From Megaera_A sp965233855 (GTDB taxonomy: Bacteria; Pseudomonadota; Alphaproteobacteria; Rickettsiales; Rickettsiaceae), in assembly GCA_965233855.1 (NCBI GenBank), contig OZ247586.1, positions 62,001 through 126,000 of the forward strand: a stretch of 64,000 nucleotides of DNA, given 5' to 3'. This document shows, piece after piece, positions 35,614 to 44,313 of the stretch. The notes under the pieces were generated by a model. The model did no database searches, had not been told where the DNA came from, and saw nothing but the letters and a program-made list of their open reading frames with translations. The translations under genes were made by a program, and so were the position numbers. Numbering within the stretch: the stretch's first letter is position 1; each line of letters begins with the position of its first letter.

Positions 35614-37554
35614 GTGCAAATAATTCGCGTTTTAATTCCAAAAATCTCTTTATTTCCTTTAGACTATAAATCAGAACACACTCATATTGTTGGTGATCTT
35701 ATTGTTGTACCATTCAGAAATAAGCAAATAACAGGGATTGTATGGGAAATTAATTGCGTTAATACTGGAAAAAAATTAAAATCAATCAGCAATGAAAATC
35801 TATTTGCAGCTTCAATAAATAGTAAAATTATTTCTCTTATAAGTAGAGCGGCTCAATACTATTTAACAGAACTTGGAACAGTAGCAAAATTAGTTTTACC
35901 TGTAGATATAAACGAAACACCTATCAAAATTCATCAGCAAGAACTTAATTCAGAAATAAAACTAGCACATCTTTCGCTGCACCAAGAACAAGCTTTAGAA
36001 GAAATTAATAATAATATAAAACCTACTCTCATCAAAGGTGTTACCGGCTCTGGTAAAACAGAAATATACTTTTACGCAATTTTAGACCAATTAAAAAATA
36101 ACAAACAAGCCTTGGTTATGCTTCCAGAAATTGCATTGAGCTCGCAGATAATTTCAAGATTCACTGAAAGGTTTGGCTTTGAACCTGCAATCTGGAATTC
36201 TAATGTTACTAAAGCTAAGAAAAAACGTATATTAAGAGGTATTATTTCAGGTGATGTAAAAATTGTAATTGGAGCAAGAAGCGCATCATTTCTTCCTTAT
36301 AAGGATTTAGGCCTAATTGTTGTCGATGAAGAACATGACGCATCCTACAAGCAAAATGAAGGAATACTTTACAATGCAAGAGATATGGTAGTCTTAAGAG
36401 GCTCTATAGAAGGAAGCAAGATTCTGCTAGTCTCCGCCACACCATCAATCGAATCATTATATAATGCTCAGCAAGAAAAATATAATCTTGTTTTGCTCAA
36501 AAATCGTTTTAACGATGCATATCTTCCGAAAGTTAAAATCGTCGATATGAGGCAGGAGAATTTACCTCGTAATTCGTTTTTATCTGAGCCAGTACTAACA
36601 GCAATTAAAGAAAATATAAAAAAGAACCAACAGACTCTGATTTTCCTAAACCGCCGAGGTTACGCACCATTAATGCTATGCAAAGCATGTGGATACAGAG
36701 TGAATTGTAAATCATGTTCAGCAAGCATGGTTCTGCATAAACATTTAAATCGAATGGAATGTCACCATTGTGGAGCTGCTTCAAAAACTCATACTAAATG
36801 CCCAGAATGTAACGAAACCGATAGTCTAATTTTATGTGGCCCAGGAATTGAAAGAATCAATGAGGAGGTAACAAACCTCTTTCCAAAAGCCAATTCCATT
36901 ATAGCAAGCAAAGATCAAGCTTCCGAGCCAACTAAAATGCAAAATCTATTACATTCAATGGAAAATGGAGAAATAGATATTCTAATTGGAACACAAATAA
37001 TCACTAAAGGCTATCACTTTCCAAACCTAACACTTGTCGTAGTAGTCGATGCAGACTTAGGCTTCATGGGCGGAGATCTGCGCGCATCTGAGAAAACTTT
37101 CCAATTATTACAGCAGGTAGGTGGAAGAGCTGGAAGAGCTGATAAAAATGGAATAGTAATGATGCAAACATATTGCCCGAAACACAAAGTAATAAAAGCT
37201 TTAGAAAGCGGACAAGAAGATTTATTCATCACTGAAGAATTATTGTCTAGACAAAAGGCCGAAATGCCACCTTTCAGCAAAATGGCAGCTATTACCATCA
37301 CTGGAAAAGATTCTGCAAAAACCCTACAAATGGCAAAGCATTTTACTGCAAATGCTCCAAAAAGCTCGGCGCGCATTATGGGTCCGGCTGAAGCTATGAT
37401 GTTAAAACTTTCAAATAGATATCGCTATAAGATACTAGTACTTGCTAATAAAGAATTTAATTTACAAAAATATCTAAAACTTTGGCAAGATCATTCAAAA
37501 CTACCATCTAGCTATCAAGTCAAATTTGATATTGACCCGCATAATTTTGTTTAG
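35614..37554 (+). CDS. priA: Primosomal protein N' (replication restart helicase)
   Basis: A 646-residue protein from a GTG start. It has a 3'-DNA-binding domain (about 1-110), helicase lobe 1 with Walker A GVTGSGKTE and DEEH box (VVDEEHDASYKQ), the paired zinc-binding Cys motifs between lobes (CKACGYRVNCKSC, CHHCG, CPEC), and lobe 2 motif QQVGGRAGRA. It reloads DnaB at stalled forks. It is slightly shorter than E. coli PriA, as usual in Rickettsiales. Convergent with pncC (1 bp between genes). Confidence 0.95.
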   Translation: MQIIRVLIPKISLFPLDYKSEHTHIVGDLIVVPFRNKQITGIVWEINCVNTGKKLKSISNENLFAASINSKIISLISRAAQYYLTELGTVAKLVLPVDINETPIKIHQQELNSEIKLAHLSLHQEQALEEINNNIKPTLIKGVTGSGKTEIYFYAILDQLKNNKQALVMLPEIALSSQIISRFTERFGFEPAIWNSNVTKAKKKRILRGIISGDVKIVIGARSASFLPYKDLGLIVVDEEHDASYKQNEGILYNARDMVVLRGSIEGSKILLVSATPSIESLYNAQQEKYNLVLLKNRFNDAYLPKVKIVDMRQENLPRNSFLSEPVLTAIKENIKKNQQTLIFLNRRGYAPLMLCKACGYRVNCKSCSASMVLHKHLNRMECHHCGAASKTHTKCPECNETDSLILCGPGIERINEEVTNLFPKANSIIASKDQASEPTKMQNLLHSMENGEIDILIGTQIITKGYHFPNLTLVVVVDADLGFMGGDLRASEKTFQLLQQVGGRAGRADKNGIVMMQTYCPKHKVIKALESGQEDLFITEELLSRQKAEMPPFSKMAAITITGKDSAKTLQMAKHFTANAPKSSARIMGPAEAMMLKLSNRYRYKILVLANKEFNLQKYLKLWQDHSKLPSSYQVKFDIDPHNFV

Positions 37555-37555
37555 A

Positions 37556-38038
37556 TTATATAATTAGGTTTTCCAAAATAAGATTCAGAGATACCTCACA
37601 TGATCGCTGACGAATTTCTGATCTACTTCCTGAGAAATTATGCGTCACGGCTTTAACACCGCGTAATGATGCAATACCAAAGCAAACCATACCAACTGGC
37701 TTTGCCTTCGTCCCACCACCTGGACCCGCAATTCCTGTTATTGAAACTGATATATCAGAACTAGCAACTTGCATAGCACCAATAGCCATTTCTCGCGCCG
37801 TTTCTTCAGACACCGCACCAAACTCTTCAAGCGTTTTTGGATTCACATTAAGCAATTTCATTTTTGCTTCATTTGAGTAACTTACAATTCCAGTAGCAAA
37901 ATAATCTGATGATCCAGAAATTGAGGTTAAATACGACGCAACTAATCCACCAGTACAAGACTCAGCAGTAGATATATATTTTCTGTTTGATCGAACTTTT
38001 ATCTGCTCAACGAGTTTAATAAGATCTTTATCTAACAT
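37556..38038 (-). CDS. pncC: CinA C-terminal domain NMN amidohydrolase (PncC)
   Basis: A 160-residue stand-alone CinA C-terminal domain. Family motifs are TAESCTGGLVASYLTSISGSS, YSNEAK, GAVSEETAREMA and SVTGIAGPGGGT (here SITGIAGPGGGT). It deamidates nicotinamide mononucleotide, recycling NAD breakdown products in the cytosol. It lacks the MoaB-like N-terminal domain of full CinA. It follows pgpA by 3 bp on the same strand, a pairing common in alphaproteobacteria. Confidence 0.9.
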   Translation of the reverse strand: MLDKDLIKLVEQIKVRSNRKYISTAESCTGGLVASYLTSISGSSDYFATGIVSYSNEAKMKLLNVNPKTLEEFGAVSEETAREMAIGAMQVASSDISVSITGIAGPGGGTKAKPVGMVCFGIASLRGVKAVTHNFSGSRSEIRQRSCEVSLNLILENLII

Positions 38039-38041
38039 TAA

Positions 38042-38650
38042 TCACCTAACAATTGGGAAAAAATCTAACATAAAAAATACGAACACATATTGCACGACAA
38101 CGGCAAAAATTGCGGCTGCAACATCATCTATCATCACGCCCCAGGCGCCTTTAATATTCTCATCAAGCCAATTAATCGGCCAAGGTTTTAAGATATCAAA
38201 AAGACGAAACAAAATAAATGGCACAACCCCAAGCAAGATAATATCAACTATTGTTGCATCGATATATAATTGCAGTGTAGAGTGATATGTAAGCACAACG
38301 GAAAATGAAACAAGAATTATCGTCAACATTTGACCAACAACTTCATCTATAACTACTTCTTTTGGATCCTTGTCTTCTCCTCCTTCTATATAAATAGCTG
38401 TGCAATATGTACCGATAAAAAATAATATGATAGTAGCCAACAATTCAATAACAAATAATGCTATAATTTGCTGTTCTTGGAAATCAAATCCATCAATTGG
38501 AAAAACAATTTTGTTATTTAGAGTAAAATGCATTATTATGTAGCATAATGGAAATGCCGGAAGAGAACCAAAAGTGCCGGGAGCAAACTTAATTCTTCCA
38601 ATATAACAAACTGTTGCAACAAATTCTGCGATTTTTTTACGTATATCCAT
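38042..38650 (-). CDS. pgpA: Phosphatidylglycerophosphatase A
   Basis: A 202-residue membrane enzyme. Conserved PgpA blocks are visible: KFAPGTFGSLPA, the acidic pair DPKEVVIDEVVGQ, and ILKPWPINWLDE...GAWGVMIDDVAA. About four hydrophobic segments are present. It dephosphorylates phosphatidylglycerol phosphate to phosphatidylglycerol. A hydrophilic-to-hydrophobic insertion between the first motif and the DEV motif (about residues 45-85) makes it somewhat longer than the E. coli protein (172). Confidence 0.92.
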   Translation of the reverse strand: MDIRKKIAEFVATVCYIGRIKFAPGTFGSLPAFPLCYIIMHFTLNNKIVFPIDGFDFQEQQIIALFVIELLATIILFFIGTYCTAIYIEGGEDKDPKEVVIDEVVGQMLTIILVSFSVVLTYHSTLQLYIDATIVDIILLGVVPFILFRLFDILKPWPINWLDENIKGAWGVMIDDVAAAIFAVVVQYVFVFFMLDFFPIVR

Positions 38651-38673
38651 TATGATAAATTTATAAATTAATA

Positions 38674-38985
38674 ATGCCTGCTATGTATCATTATAAGAAC
38701 TTTCAGAAAAATCAAAAGGCTGTTGCGCTAGGATTTGAAGAAAAAATTGATCATGCGCCAAAAGTACTTGGTTCTGGTAATGGAATTATTGCCGAAAAAA
38801 TTATAGAAATAGCTCGTGAAAACAATGTTCCCATTCACAAAGATGCTGATCTGGTCGAAGTTTTATCAGTACTAGAAATTGATGAACACATACCTCTAGA
38901 AGTTTATTCAGTAGTAGCTGAAATTTTCACTTACATATACGAACAAAATGAAAAAAAGAAACAAAATAGGTTAAAGACTCAATGA
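38674..38985 (+). CDS. FlhB C-terminal-domain-like protein (FlhX)
   Basis: The 103-residue cytosolic protein resembles the C-terminal autocleavage domain of FlhB: AVALGFEE..HAPKVLGSGNGIIAEKIIEIARENNVPIHKDADLVEVLS..EIDEHIP.EVYSVVAEI. The membrane part of FlhB is absent, and the NPTH cleavage motif falls before the retained region. Such FlhX proteins are found beside flagellar export genes and can partly replace the FlhB C-domain. First gene of an operon with fliO and fliP; its stop overlaps the next start (ATGA). Confidence 0.85.
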   Translation: MPAMYHYKNFQKNQKAVALGFEEKIDHAPKVLGSGNGIIAEKIIEIARENNVPIHKDADLVEVLSVLEIDEHIPLEVYSVVAEIFTYIYEQNEKKKQNRLKTQ

Positions 38986-39284
38986 ATAATAAAAAACTAT
39001 CTTGGAAACAAGTGCTCCAAAAATTTGATGAGTTTGAAAAAAAATTTAGTACAAATCCTGGTGATAATTCTCTACCAGAGTTTTTCGAAACTTTTGGCCA
39101 AATTATCAATGATGGTGAATATAATACCGAGCAATTAAAAGAAATACGTGAGAGAATGCTCAATTTACGAGAAATTTTTACGAAAGCAAAAGAATCACTT
39201 GCAGAACGAAGCAATGAAGCGCTGGACAGGCATAGAAATGTTTCACAATACGTAAAAACTTCACATATCAAAAACAATCGATAA
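38982..39284 (+). CDS. Unknown small protein in flagellar export operon
   Basis: I do not recognise this 100-residue protein. It is hydrophilic and predicted helical by eye, with heptad-like Leu/Ile spacing in the second half (LKEIRERMLNLREIFTKAKESLAE) and a basic tail. No signal or membrane segment. It overlaps the flhX stop by four bases and ends 2 bp before fliO, so it is surely co-translated with export genes. A flagellar export chaperone (FlgN/FliT-like helical protein) would fit size and position, but no motif proves it. Confidence 0.75.
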   Translation: MNNKKLSWKQVLQKFDEFEKKFSTNPGDNSLPEFFETFGQIINDGEYNTEQLKEIRERMLNLREIFTKAKESLAERSNEALDRHRNVSQYVKTSHIKNNR

Positions 39285-39286
39285 TC

Positions 39287-39568
39287 ATGGAATCAGAAAT
39301 TATTTTTAAAGCTTTTCTATCTCTTGGTGTAGTATTCACAGCAATGTACGTGATTCTCAAAATAATACAACGATATAGCAATGTCGGAACTGGAGCAAAA
39401 GGAGGCTCCAGAGGAACTGGTTTAAAAATTGAAAATATCGTGTATATTGATGAAGGTACTAAAGTTGTAAATATTAGCAATAAATCTGGATCCAACTATG
39501 TTATTGCGGTCGGAAAAAATAATTCATTTTTAGTCGATAAATACCAAACTGATAAAGAAGAAAAATGA
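39287..39568 (+). CDS. fliO: FliO-like flagellar export protein
   Basis: A 93-residue protein with one N-terminal membrane helix (about residues 7-25), a short Gly-rich linker and a small soluble domain whose pattern (LKIENIVYIDEGTKVVNISNKSGSNYVIAVGKNNSFLV) matches FliO. FliO assists assembly of the FliP ring in the export gate. Position directly before fliP (ATGA overlap) strengthens the call, since sequence conservation in FliO is low. Confidence 0.8.
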   Translation: MESEIIFKAFLSLGVVFTAMYVILKIIQRYSNVGTGAKGGSRGTGLKIENIVYIDEGTKVVNISNKSGSNYVIAVGKNNSFLVDKYQTDKEEK

Positions 39569-40317
39569 GAAACCAATTGAATTCTTTTAGTTTAATCGCA
39601 AGCCTAAGTATATTGCTTTTACCTGAATTAGCTTTTGCAGAAGAATCTTTTGCAACTGAACTTGAGCATTTATTAAGCAGCAGTTCAATGACTAGCCGTT
39701 TGATGCAAATTTTCATGCTAGTTACGATTTTAGGGCTAGCACCATCAATATTAATAATGGTTACTTCTTTTGTTCGCATATCAATAGTTCTTTCCCTTGT
39801 AAGAACTGCACTTGGATTGCAACAATCACCACCAAATCAGGTGCTAATTAGCTTAGCTTTATTTTTAACATTTTTTATTATGTCACCAACTCTCCAGGAA
39901 TCTTATGATAATGGTTTGAAACCAATGCTCGAAGAATCTATGACGGAAGAAGAAGCTTTTCCACTCATAGCTCAACCATTCAAAAAATTCATGGTTTTAA
40001 ATACCAGGACAAAAGATTTAGACTTATTTATTTCAATTGCAAAAATTGATACTCCAAAAGAAATAGAAAATTTACCATTACGGGTAATCATTCCAGCTTT
40101 CATGATCAGTGAATTAAAGCGAGGCTTCGAAATTGGATTTTTAATATTCCTGCCATTCCTAATTATTGATATCGTTGTTGCATCAGTATTAATGGCAATG
40201 GGTATGATGATGATGCCACCAGTGATGGTTGCGCTTCCTTTTAAAATAATATTCTTTGTCCTAGTTGATGGTTGGTACCTACTTGCTGGAAGTTTAGTAC
40301 AAAGCTTTGTAACTTAG
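39565..40317 (+). CDS. fliP: Flagellar export gate protein FliP
   Basis: The 250-residue protein has a cleavable signal peptide (to about residue 25, LAFAEES) and four membrane helices. Typical FliP blocks: TSFVRISIVLSLVRTALGLQQSPPNQVLISLALFLTFF, IIPAFMISELKRGFEIGF, and GMMMMPPVMVALPFKIIFFVLVDGW. It forms the pentameric core of the flagellar type III export gate. Other gate genes (fliQ, fliR, flhA, flhB) are not in this window. It is followed after 25 bp by trxA. Confidence 0.96.
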   Translation: MRNQLNSFSLIASLSILLLPELAFAEESFATELEHLLSSSSMTSRLMQIFMLVTILGLAPSILIMVTSFVRISIVLSLVRTALGLQQSPPNQVLISLALFLTFFIMSPTLQESYDNGLKPMLEESMTEEEAFPLIAQPFKKFMVLNTRTKDLDLFISIAKIDTPKEIENLPLRVIIPAFMISELKRGFEIGFLIFLPFLIIDIVVASVLMAMGMMMMPPVMVALPFKIIFFVLVDGWYLLAGSLVQSFVT

Positions 40318-40342
40318 TAATAACTTAATTGAGAATAAAAAT

Positions 40343-40660
40343 ATGACACAAGAAATAAACGATAGTGAATTTGAAAAAGAAGTAACTAATTCAAGCGAAC
40401 CTGTATTAATTGATTTTTGGGCAGAATGGTGCGGCCCTTGCAAAATGCTAACTCCTGTTATTGATCAACTTTCAGAAGAAATGAAAGGTAAAGTAAAAAT
40501 TGTTAAAATGAATATCGATGAAAACCCAGAAGCACCTTCAACTTTAGGGGTTCGAAGCATTCCAACTTTAATGATTTTCAAAGACGGAAAACAAATCGCA
40601 TCAAAAGTTGGCGCTCACCCTAAAAACAAACTTGAAGAATGGATTAATTCATCTATCTAG
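40343..40660 (+). CDS. trxA: Thioredoxin
   Basis: A 105-residue thioredoxin of standard size. The active site is WCGPC (C30, C33), with the buried Asp in LIDFWAEW and cis-Pro in RSIPTLMIF. It reduces cytosolic disulfides, including ribonucleotide reductase. It lies between fliP and the large oxidoreductase on the same strand; which promoter serves it is unclear. Confidence 0.96.
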   Translation: MTQEINDSEFEKEVTNSSEPVLIDFWAEWCGPCKMLTPVIDQLSEEMKGKVKIVKMNIDENPEAPSTLGVRSIPTLMIFKDGKQIASKVGAHPKNKLEEWINSSI

Positions 40661-40704
40661 ATAAAGAACTGATTACTAAAAGACAGTAATTTTATAGGCT
40701 ATAG

Positions 40705-43700
40705 ATGACAACAATACCTAAAATAAAATTTGCAGATTTAAACTCTCTACCTGGTCTTAAAAAACTAGATGAGAGTTTTTTGCGTTATCTATCAGTCTAT
40801 TCGCCTGAACTTGAAGAACAAATCACCTATTACAGAGAAATCGGTTCTAGTAAACTTAATGAATCTGCTTACTCACAATTTATTACAAAACTAGGGCCTC
40901 TGCTAGATGATTTTATTGCTGATATATTTCAAATTAATACAGAGAATCTAGCTCAAAAGAAAGAATATGAAAATTTTGATGTTATTTACGAAGCAAGAAG
41001 AAAATTCATCCAACGATATGTATTAAAAAAATATACTAAAATCGATACTGAAAAATTAAATTTTCAGCAAATTACAAAAAATATAAAAACAATAATTGGA
41101 GATATCACCCAACACAAACTAGCTAGCGCAATTATTAACTGGCAACTAGACTCTGATAAACATCAACAAGAACTTGAATTAGCTGCTCAATACTGCGCGA
41201 TAATGCACTATAATGACAGCTCCCTTGCACTCTTTGATACACCTAGGGTAGTTGATGTAAATAACCAAATTAGAAACCATAAAATTAAACAATTCAGACA
41301 AGAACCGTATATTGGATTCGATTATCGTGACCATGCACAGGATGAGCAAGCTGCCATGCATACGAAATATTGTATATATTGTCATAAACAAGGGAAAGAC
41401 TCTTGCTCAAAAGGTTTTCATCATATCAATCCTGATAAACACCCCAAAAAAGAAAAAGATGGCTGCCCTTTAAAACAAAAAATATCAGAAATGAATTTTT
41501 TAAAGGATATGGATTTAAATATTGGCGCACTTGCTACTATAGCAATTGATAACCCAATGGTAGCATCTACCGGACATAGAATCTGTAATGATTGTATGAA
41601 GACATGCATCTATCAAAAGCAAGAACCTGTAAATGTACCATTAATTGAAACTAATATATTAGAAAAAGTGCTAGAACTTCCTTGGGGCGTTGAGATATAT
41701 CTGCTACTAACACAATGGAATCCATTAAACATAGATTCGCCTCTCCCCAAAGAACAATCTGGTTATAACGTACTAGTTACAGGACTTGGTCCGGCTGGAT
41801 TTGCATTATCACATTATCTTACAAATGAAGGGCATAATGTTACAGCCATTGATGGCCTAAAAATTTTACCTCTACACTTTGATTCATCAAAACTTATCAA
41901 AGATTGGAATAAAATCAAAGTTCTATTATCTGAAAAAAAACCACAGGGTTTTGGTGGCGTTGCCGAATATGGCATAACTAATCGCTGGGATAAAAATAAT
42001 CTTACACTAGTCAGATTAATTCTTGAAAGACGCACTTCATTCAAAATGCACGGAGGTATAAGACTCGGTAGCAATATTACAACGAATCAAGCCTTTGAGT
42101 CAGGTTTTGATCATATATCACTGTGCCTAGGTGCTGGAAAGCCAAATTATATCAATAACTCTGATTATTTTATAAAAGGAGTAAAAAGCGCAGCTGATTT
42201 TCTAATGAATCTTCAGCAAGGCGCGCCACACCTCAAAGAAAGCAACAGAAACATGCAAGTTCGCCTACCAGCAATTGTTATTGGCTGTGGTCTCACTGCC
42301 ATTGATAGCGCAGTTGAACTTATACATTACTACCCGGCACAAGTGAAAAAATTTGCAGAAAAATGGCAAAAAAATGATACTGACAATATAATTCTTAACA
42401 ATGAAGAACGTGAAATAGCAGAAGAATATCTTACACATGCAAAACTTTTCGCAAAAGCCAAAAATGATACGGAAAAATTAGAAATAATAAAACAGCTTGG
42501 CGGAGTAACAATTTGCTATAGAAAAAATATCACTGACTCACCAGCATATCGCCTGAATCATGAAGAAATTGAGCATGCAATGGCAATAGGAATTAAATTC
42601 ATTGAGAATGTTGAACCACAAGAAATTAATCTTAATCAATATGGAGCTCTTGCTGAGATTAATCTATCAAACAAAACAAAGAAATCAGCCAAAACTATTT
42701 TAATTGCTATAGGTACAGACAATAATGAATTTATTGATATCGATGGGTTAGATAATATTGATTCAGATATTTTTAAAAATAAAAAGAATAACATCAGCTA
42801 TTTTGGTGATTGCAACCAAAAATATGCAGGAAGCGTTGTTAAAGCTTTAGCTAGCGCAAAAAATGGGTATAAAGAAATTTCGACTTCTCTTCTAAACAGA
42901 GCACCAAAATCAACTAACAATCCATCAATTGATTTTAGTAGCACTATTCATAAGATAATAAATATTTCACAAGATATCACAGAAATTATTGTAAACTCCA
43001 AGACTTGTACTAGCAACTTCAAACCTGGTCAATTTTTTAGATTTCAAAACTTATCAAATGATTTAAAAATGACATCAGAACCGATTGCTCTAACAGGTGT
43101 TGATATTAATCATGAAAAGAATCTAATATCATTTATAGTTCAAGGTATTGGCACATCCAGCAAATTATGTTCTTCTTTAAAAAAAGGAGATGATATTGTT
43201 CTGATGGGACCAACCGGGCTACCAACTAAAATTGTTGCAAATAAAAATGTGCTACTTATTGGTGGTGGAATAGGTAATGCTCTACTTCTTCCCATTGCAA
43301 AAGCACTAAAAAACAATGATTGCGATATTAGTTTTATATCAGGATACAGACAACATTCTGATTTAATTTATGCAGATAAAATTGAGTCACTTGCGGACAA
43401 TATAATAAGATCATTTGAAATTGATACAGACAATCCAGGTACTATCATTGATGCTCTTAATGGGGCAAAAATAAACCAATTATTAGAAAACATAGATCAC
43501 ATATATTGCAATGGATCTAACATTATGATGAATGCAATATTGGAAAATAAAGAATCATTATTTCCTAATACTGAAATTACATACAGCATTAATTCACCTA
43601 TGCAATGCATGATGAAAGGCATTTGCGGACAATGCATTCAGAAAACAAATGATGAACAAGGGTATATATTTTCCTGTGAATGTCAGGATCAGAATGCTGT

Positions 43701-43764
43701 AAATATTAACTTCAAATCTCTCAACAACAGATTATCACAAAATTCATTATTTGAGAAAATATGA
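40705..43764 (+). CDS. Fused NfnAB-like (GltD-like + PyrK-like) flavin oxidoreductase
   Basis: A 1,019-residue multidomain protein. Residues 1-210: no recognised motif. 223-301: seven Cys (223, 226, 234, 254, 294, 297, 301) suggesting Fe-S clusters. About 355-740: GltD-like FAD/NADPH domain with VLVTGLGPAGFALSHYL, FGGVAEYGIT, AIVIGCGLTAIDSAVEL and YFGDCNQKYAGSVVKA. About 755-1019: PyrK/ferredoxin-reductase-like domain with FKPGQFFRF, GPTGLPT, LLIGGGIGNALLLP and a C-terminal 2Fe-2S loop (C968, C974, C977, C991). The domain order matches NfnB+NfnA, enzymes that couple NADH, NADPH and ferredoxin. Whether it bifurcates electrons is inference. A similar large oxidoreductase is, as I recall, annotated in Rickettsia. 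Confidence 0.8.
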   Translation: MTTIPKIKFADLNSLPGLKKLDESFLRYLSVYSPELEEQITYYREIGSSKLNESAYSQFITKLGPLLDDFIADIFQINTENLAQKKEYENFDVIYEARRKFIQRYVLKKYTKIDTEKLNFQQITKNIKTIIGDITQHKLASAIINWQLDSDKHQQELELAAQYCAIMHYNDSSLALFDTPRVVDVNNQIRNHKIKQFRQEPYIGFDYRDHAQDEQAAMHTKYCIYCHKQGKDSCSKGFHHINPDKHPKKEKDGCPLKQKISEMNFLKDMDLNIGALATIAIDNPMVASTGHRICNDCMKTCIYQKQEPVNVPLIETNILEKVLELPWGVEIYLLLTQWNPLNIDSPLPKEQSGYNVLVTGLGPAGFALSHYLTNEGHNVTAIDGLKILPLHFDSSKLIKDWNKIKVLLSEKKPQGFGGVAEYGITNRWDKNNLTLVRLILERRTSFKMHGGIRLGSNITTNQAFESGFDHISLCLGAGKPNYINNSDYFIKGVKSAADFLMNLQQGAPHLKESNRNMQVRLPAIVIGCGLTAIDSAVELIHYYPAQVKKFAEKWQKNDTDNIILNNEEREIAEEYLTHAKLFAKAKNDTEKLEIIKQLGGVTICYRKNITDSPAYRLNHEEIEHAMAIGIKFIENVEPQEINLNQYGALAEINLSNKTKKSAKTILIAIGTDNNEFIDIDGLDNIDSDIFKNKKNNISYFGDCNQKYAGSVVKALASAKNGYKEISTSLLNRAPKSTNNPSIDFSSTIHKIINISQDITEIIVNSKTCTSNFKPGQFFRFQNLSNDLKMTSEPIALTGVDINHEKNLISFIVQGIGTSSKLCSSLKKGDDIVLMGPTGLPTKIVANKNVLLIGGGIGNALLLPIAKALKNNDCDISFISGYRQHSDLIYADKIESLADNIIRSFEIDTDNPGTIIDALNGAKINQLLENIDHIYCNGSNIMMNAILENKESLFPNTEITYSINSPMQCMMKGICGQCIQKTNDEQGYIFSCECQDQNAVNINFKSLNNRLSQNSLFEKI

Positions 43765-43811
43765 GTAAAGAGCTAAGATATCTATAAGGAACAAAGATTT
43801 TAACTCCTTCA

Positions 43812-43847
43812 CAAAAAGATTAAGACAATTCATTCTTCTCTTAATCT
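43812..43847 (-). terminator. AT-rich terminator hairpin after the MazG-like gene
   Basis: On the minus strand AGATTAAGA (43847-43839) pairs perfectly with TCTTAATCT (43825-43817) and is followed by TTTTT (43817-43813). It is 71 bp past the stop of the gene ending at 43918 and lies between convergent genes. Confidence 0.5.
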
Positions 43848-43917
43848 ATTGAAAGAAATAACCTAAGTAAGCAGCCATAGATAACCTTATTGCAGCGCCA
43901 CTAATATATAGTAAAAT

Positions 43918-44313
43918 CTAATTCTCTAATTTATAGGGTCTATTCTTATTCTCTAGATACTCTATTACTTTATGATTATCTTCTGAGACTTCAATGTAAT
44001 TTATATAATTCTTAGGCAAAAAATATCCATTCACTTCACGTTTTTTTAATTTAGCTGCTTCAATTTCCTCAACACTTATTTCACTAGCCTCTGCAAGCGC
44101 ATATATAACTTCCATAACATCAGCAAGTTCAGTGATTAAATCATCTTTAGATTCAGCATCATGTACTTCCTGAGCTTCCTCTATAATCTTCTTCTTAAGT
44201 TCAGATAAATACTCAGATTCTGATAAGGAATTACTATTAACGTCAACCCCTTCATCTTTCATTCTCGCAGGTATTTTACTGCGAATTAACTTATCAAACT
44301 GGTATCTTTTCAT
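43918..44313 (-). CDS. MazG/HisE-like nucleotide pyrophosphohydrolase
   Basis: A 131-residue all-helical NTP-PPase. The metal-binding pattern KKIIEEAQEV...LITELADVMEVIYAL (EExx ... ExxD) is clear at residues 42-75. The N-terminal KLIRSKIPARMKDEG matches the phosphoribosyl-ATP pyrophosphohydrolase-like subgroup. No his genes are near, so house-cleaning of modified nucleotides is more likely than histidine synthesis; this is inference. It directly abuts lysK on the same strand (no gap). Confidence 0.85.
   Translation of the reverse strand: MKRYQFDKLIRSKIPARMKDEGVDVNSNSLSESEYLSELKKKIIEEAQEVHDAESKDDLITELADVMEVIYALAEASEISVEEIEAAKLKKREVNGYFLPKNYINYIEVSEDNHKVIEYLENKNRPYKLEN

Noticed and set aside
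38927..39277. Minus-strand frame of 116 codons opposite the flagellar operon
   Set aside because: It lies opposite flhX and the unknown gene, both tightly overlapped in an operon, and shows no motif.
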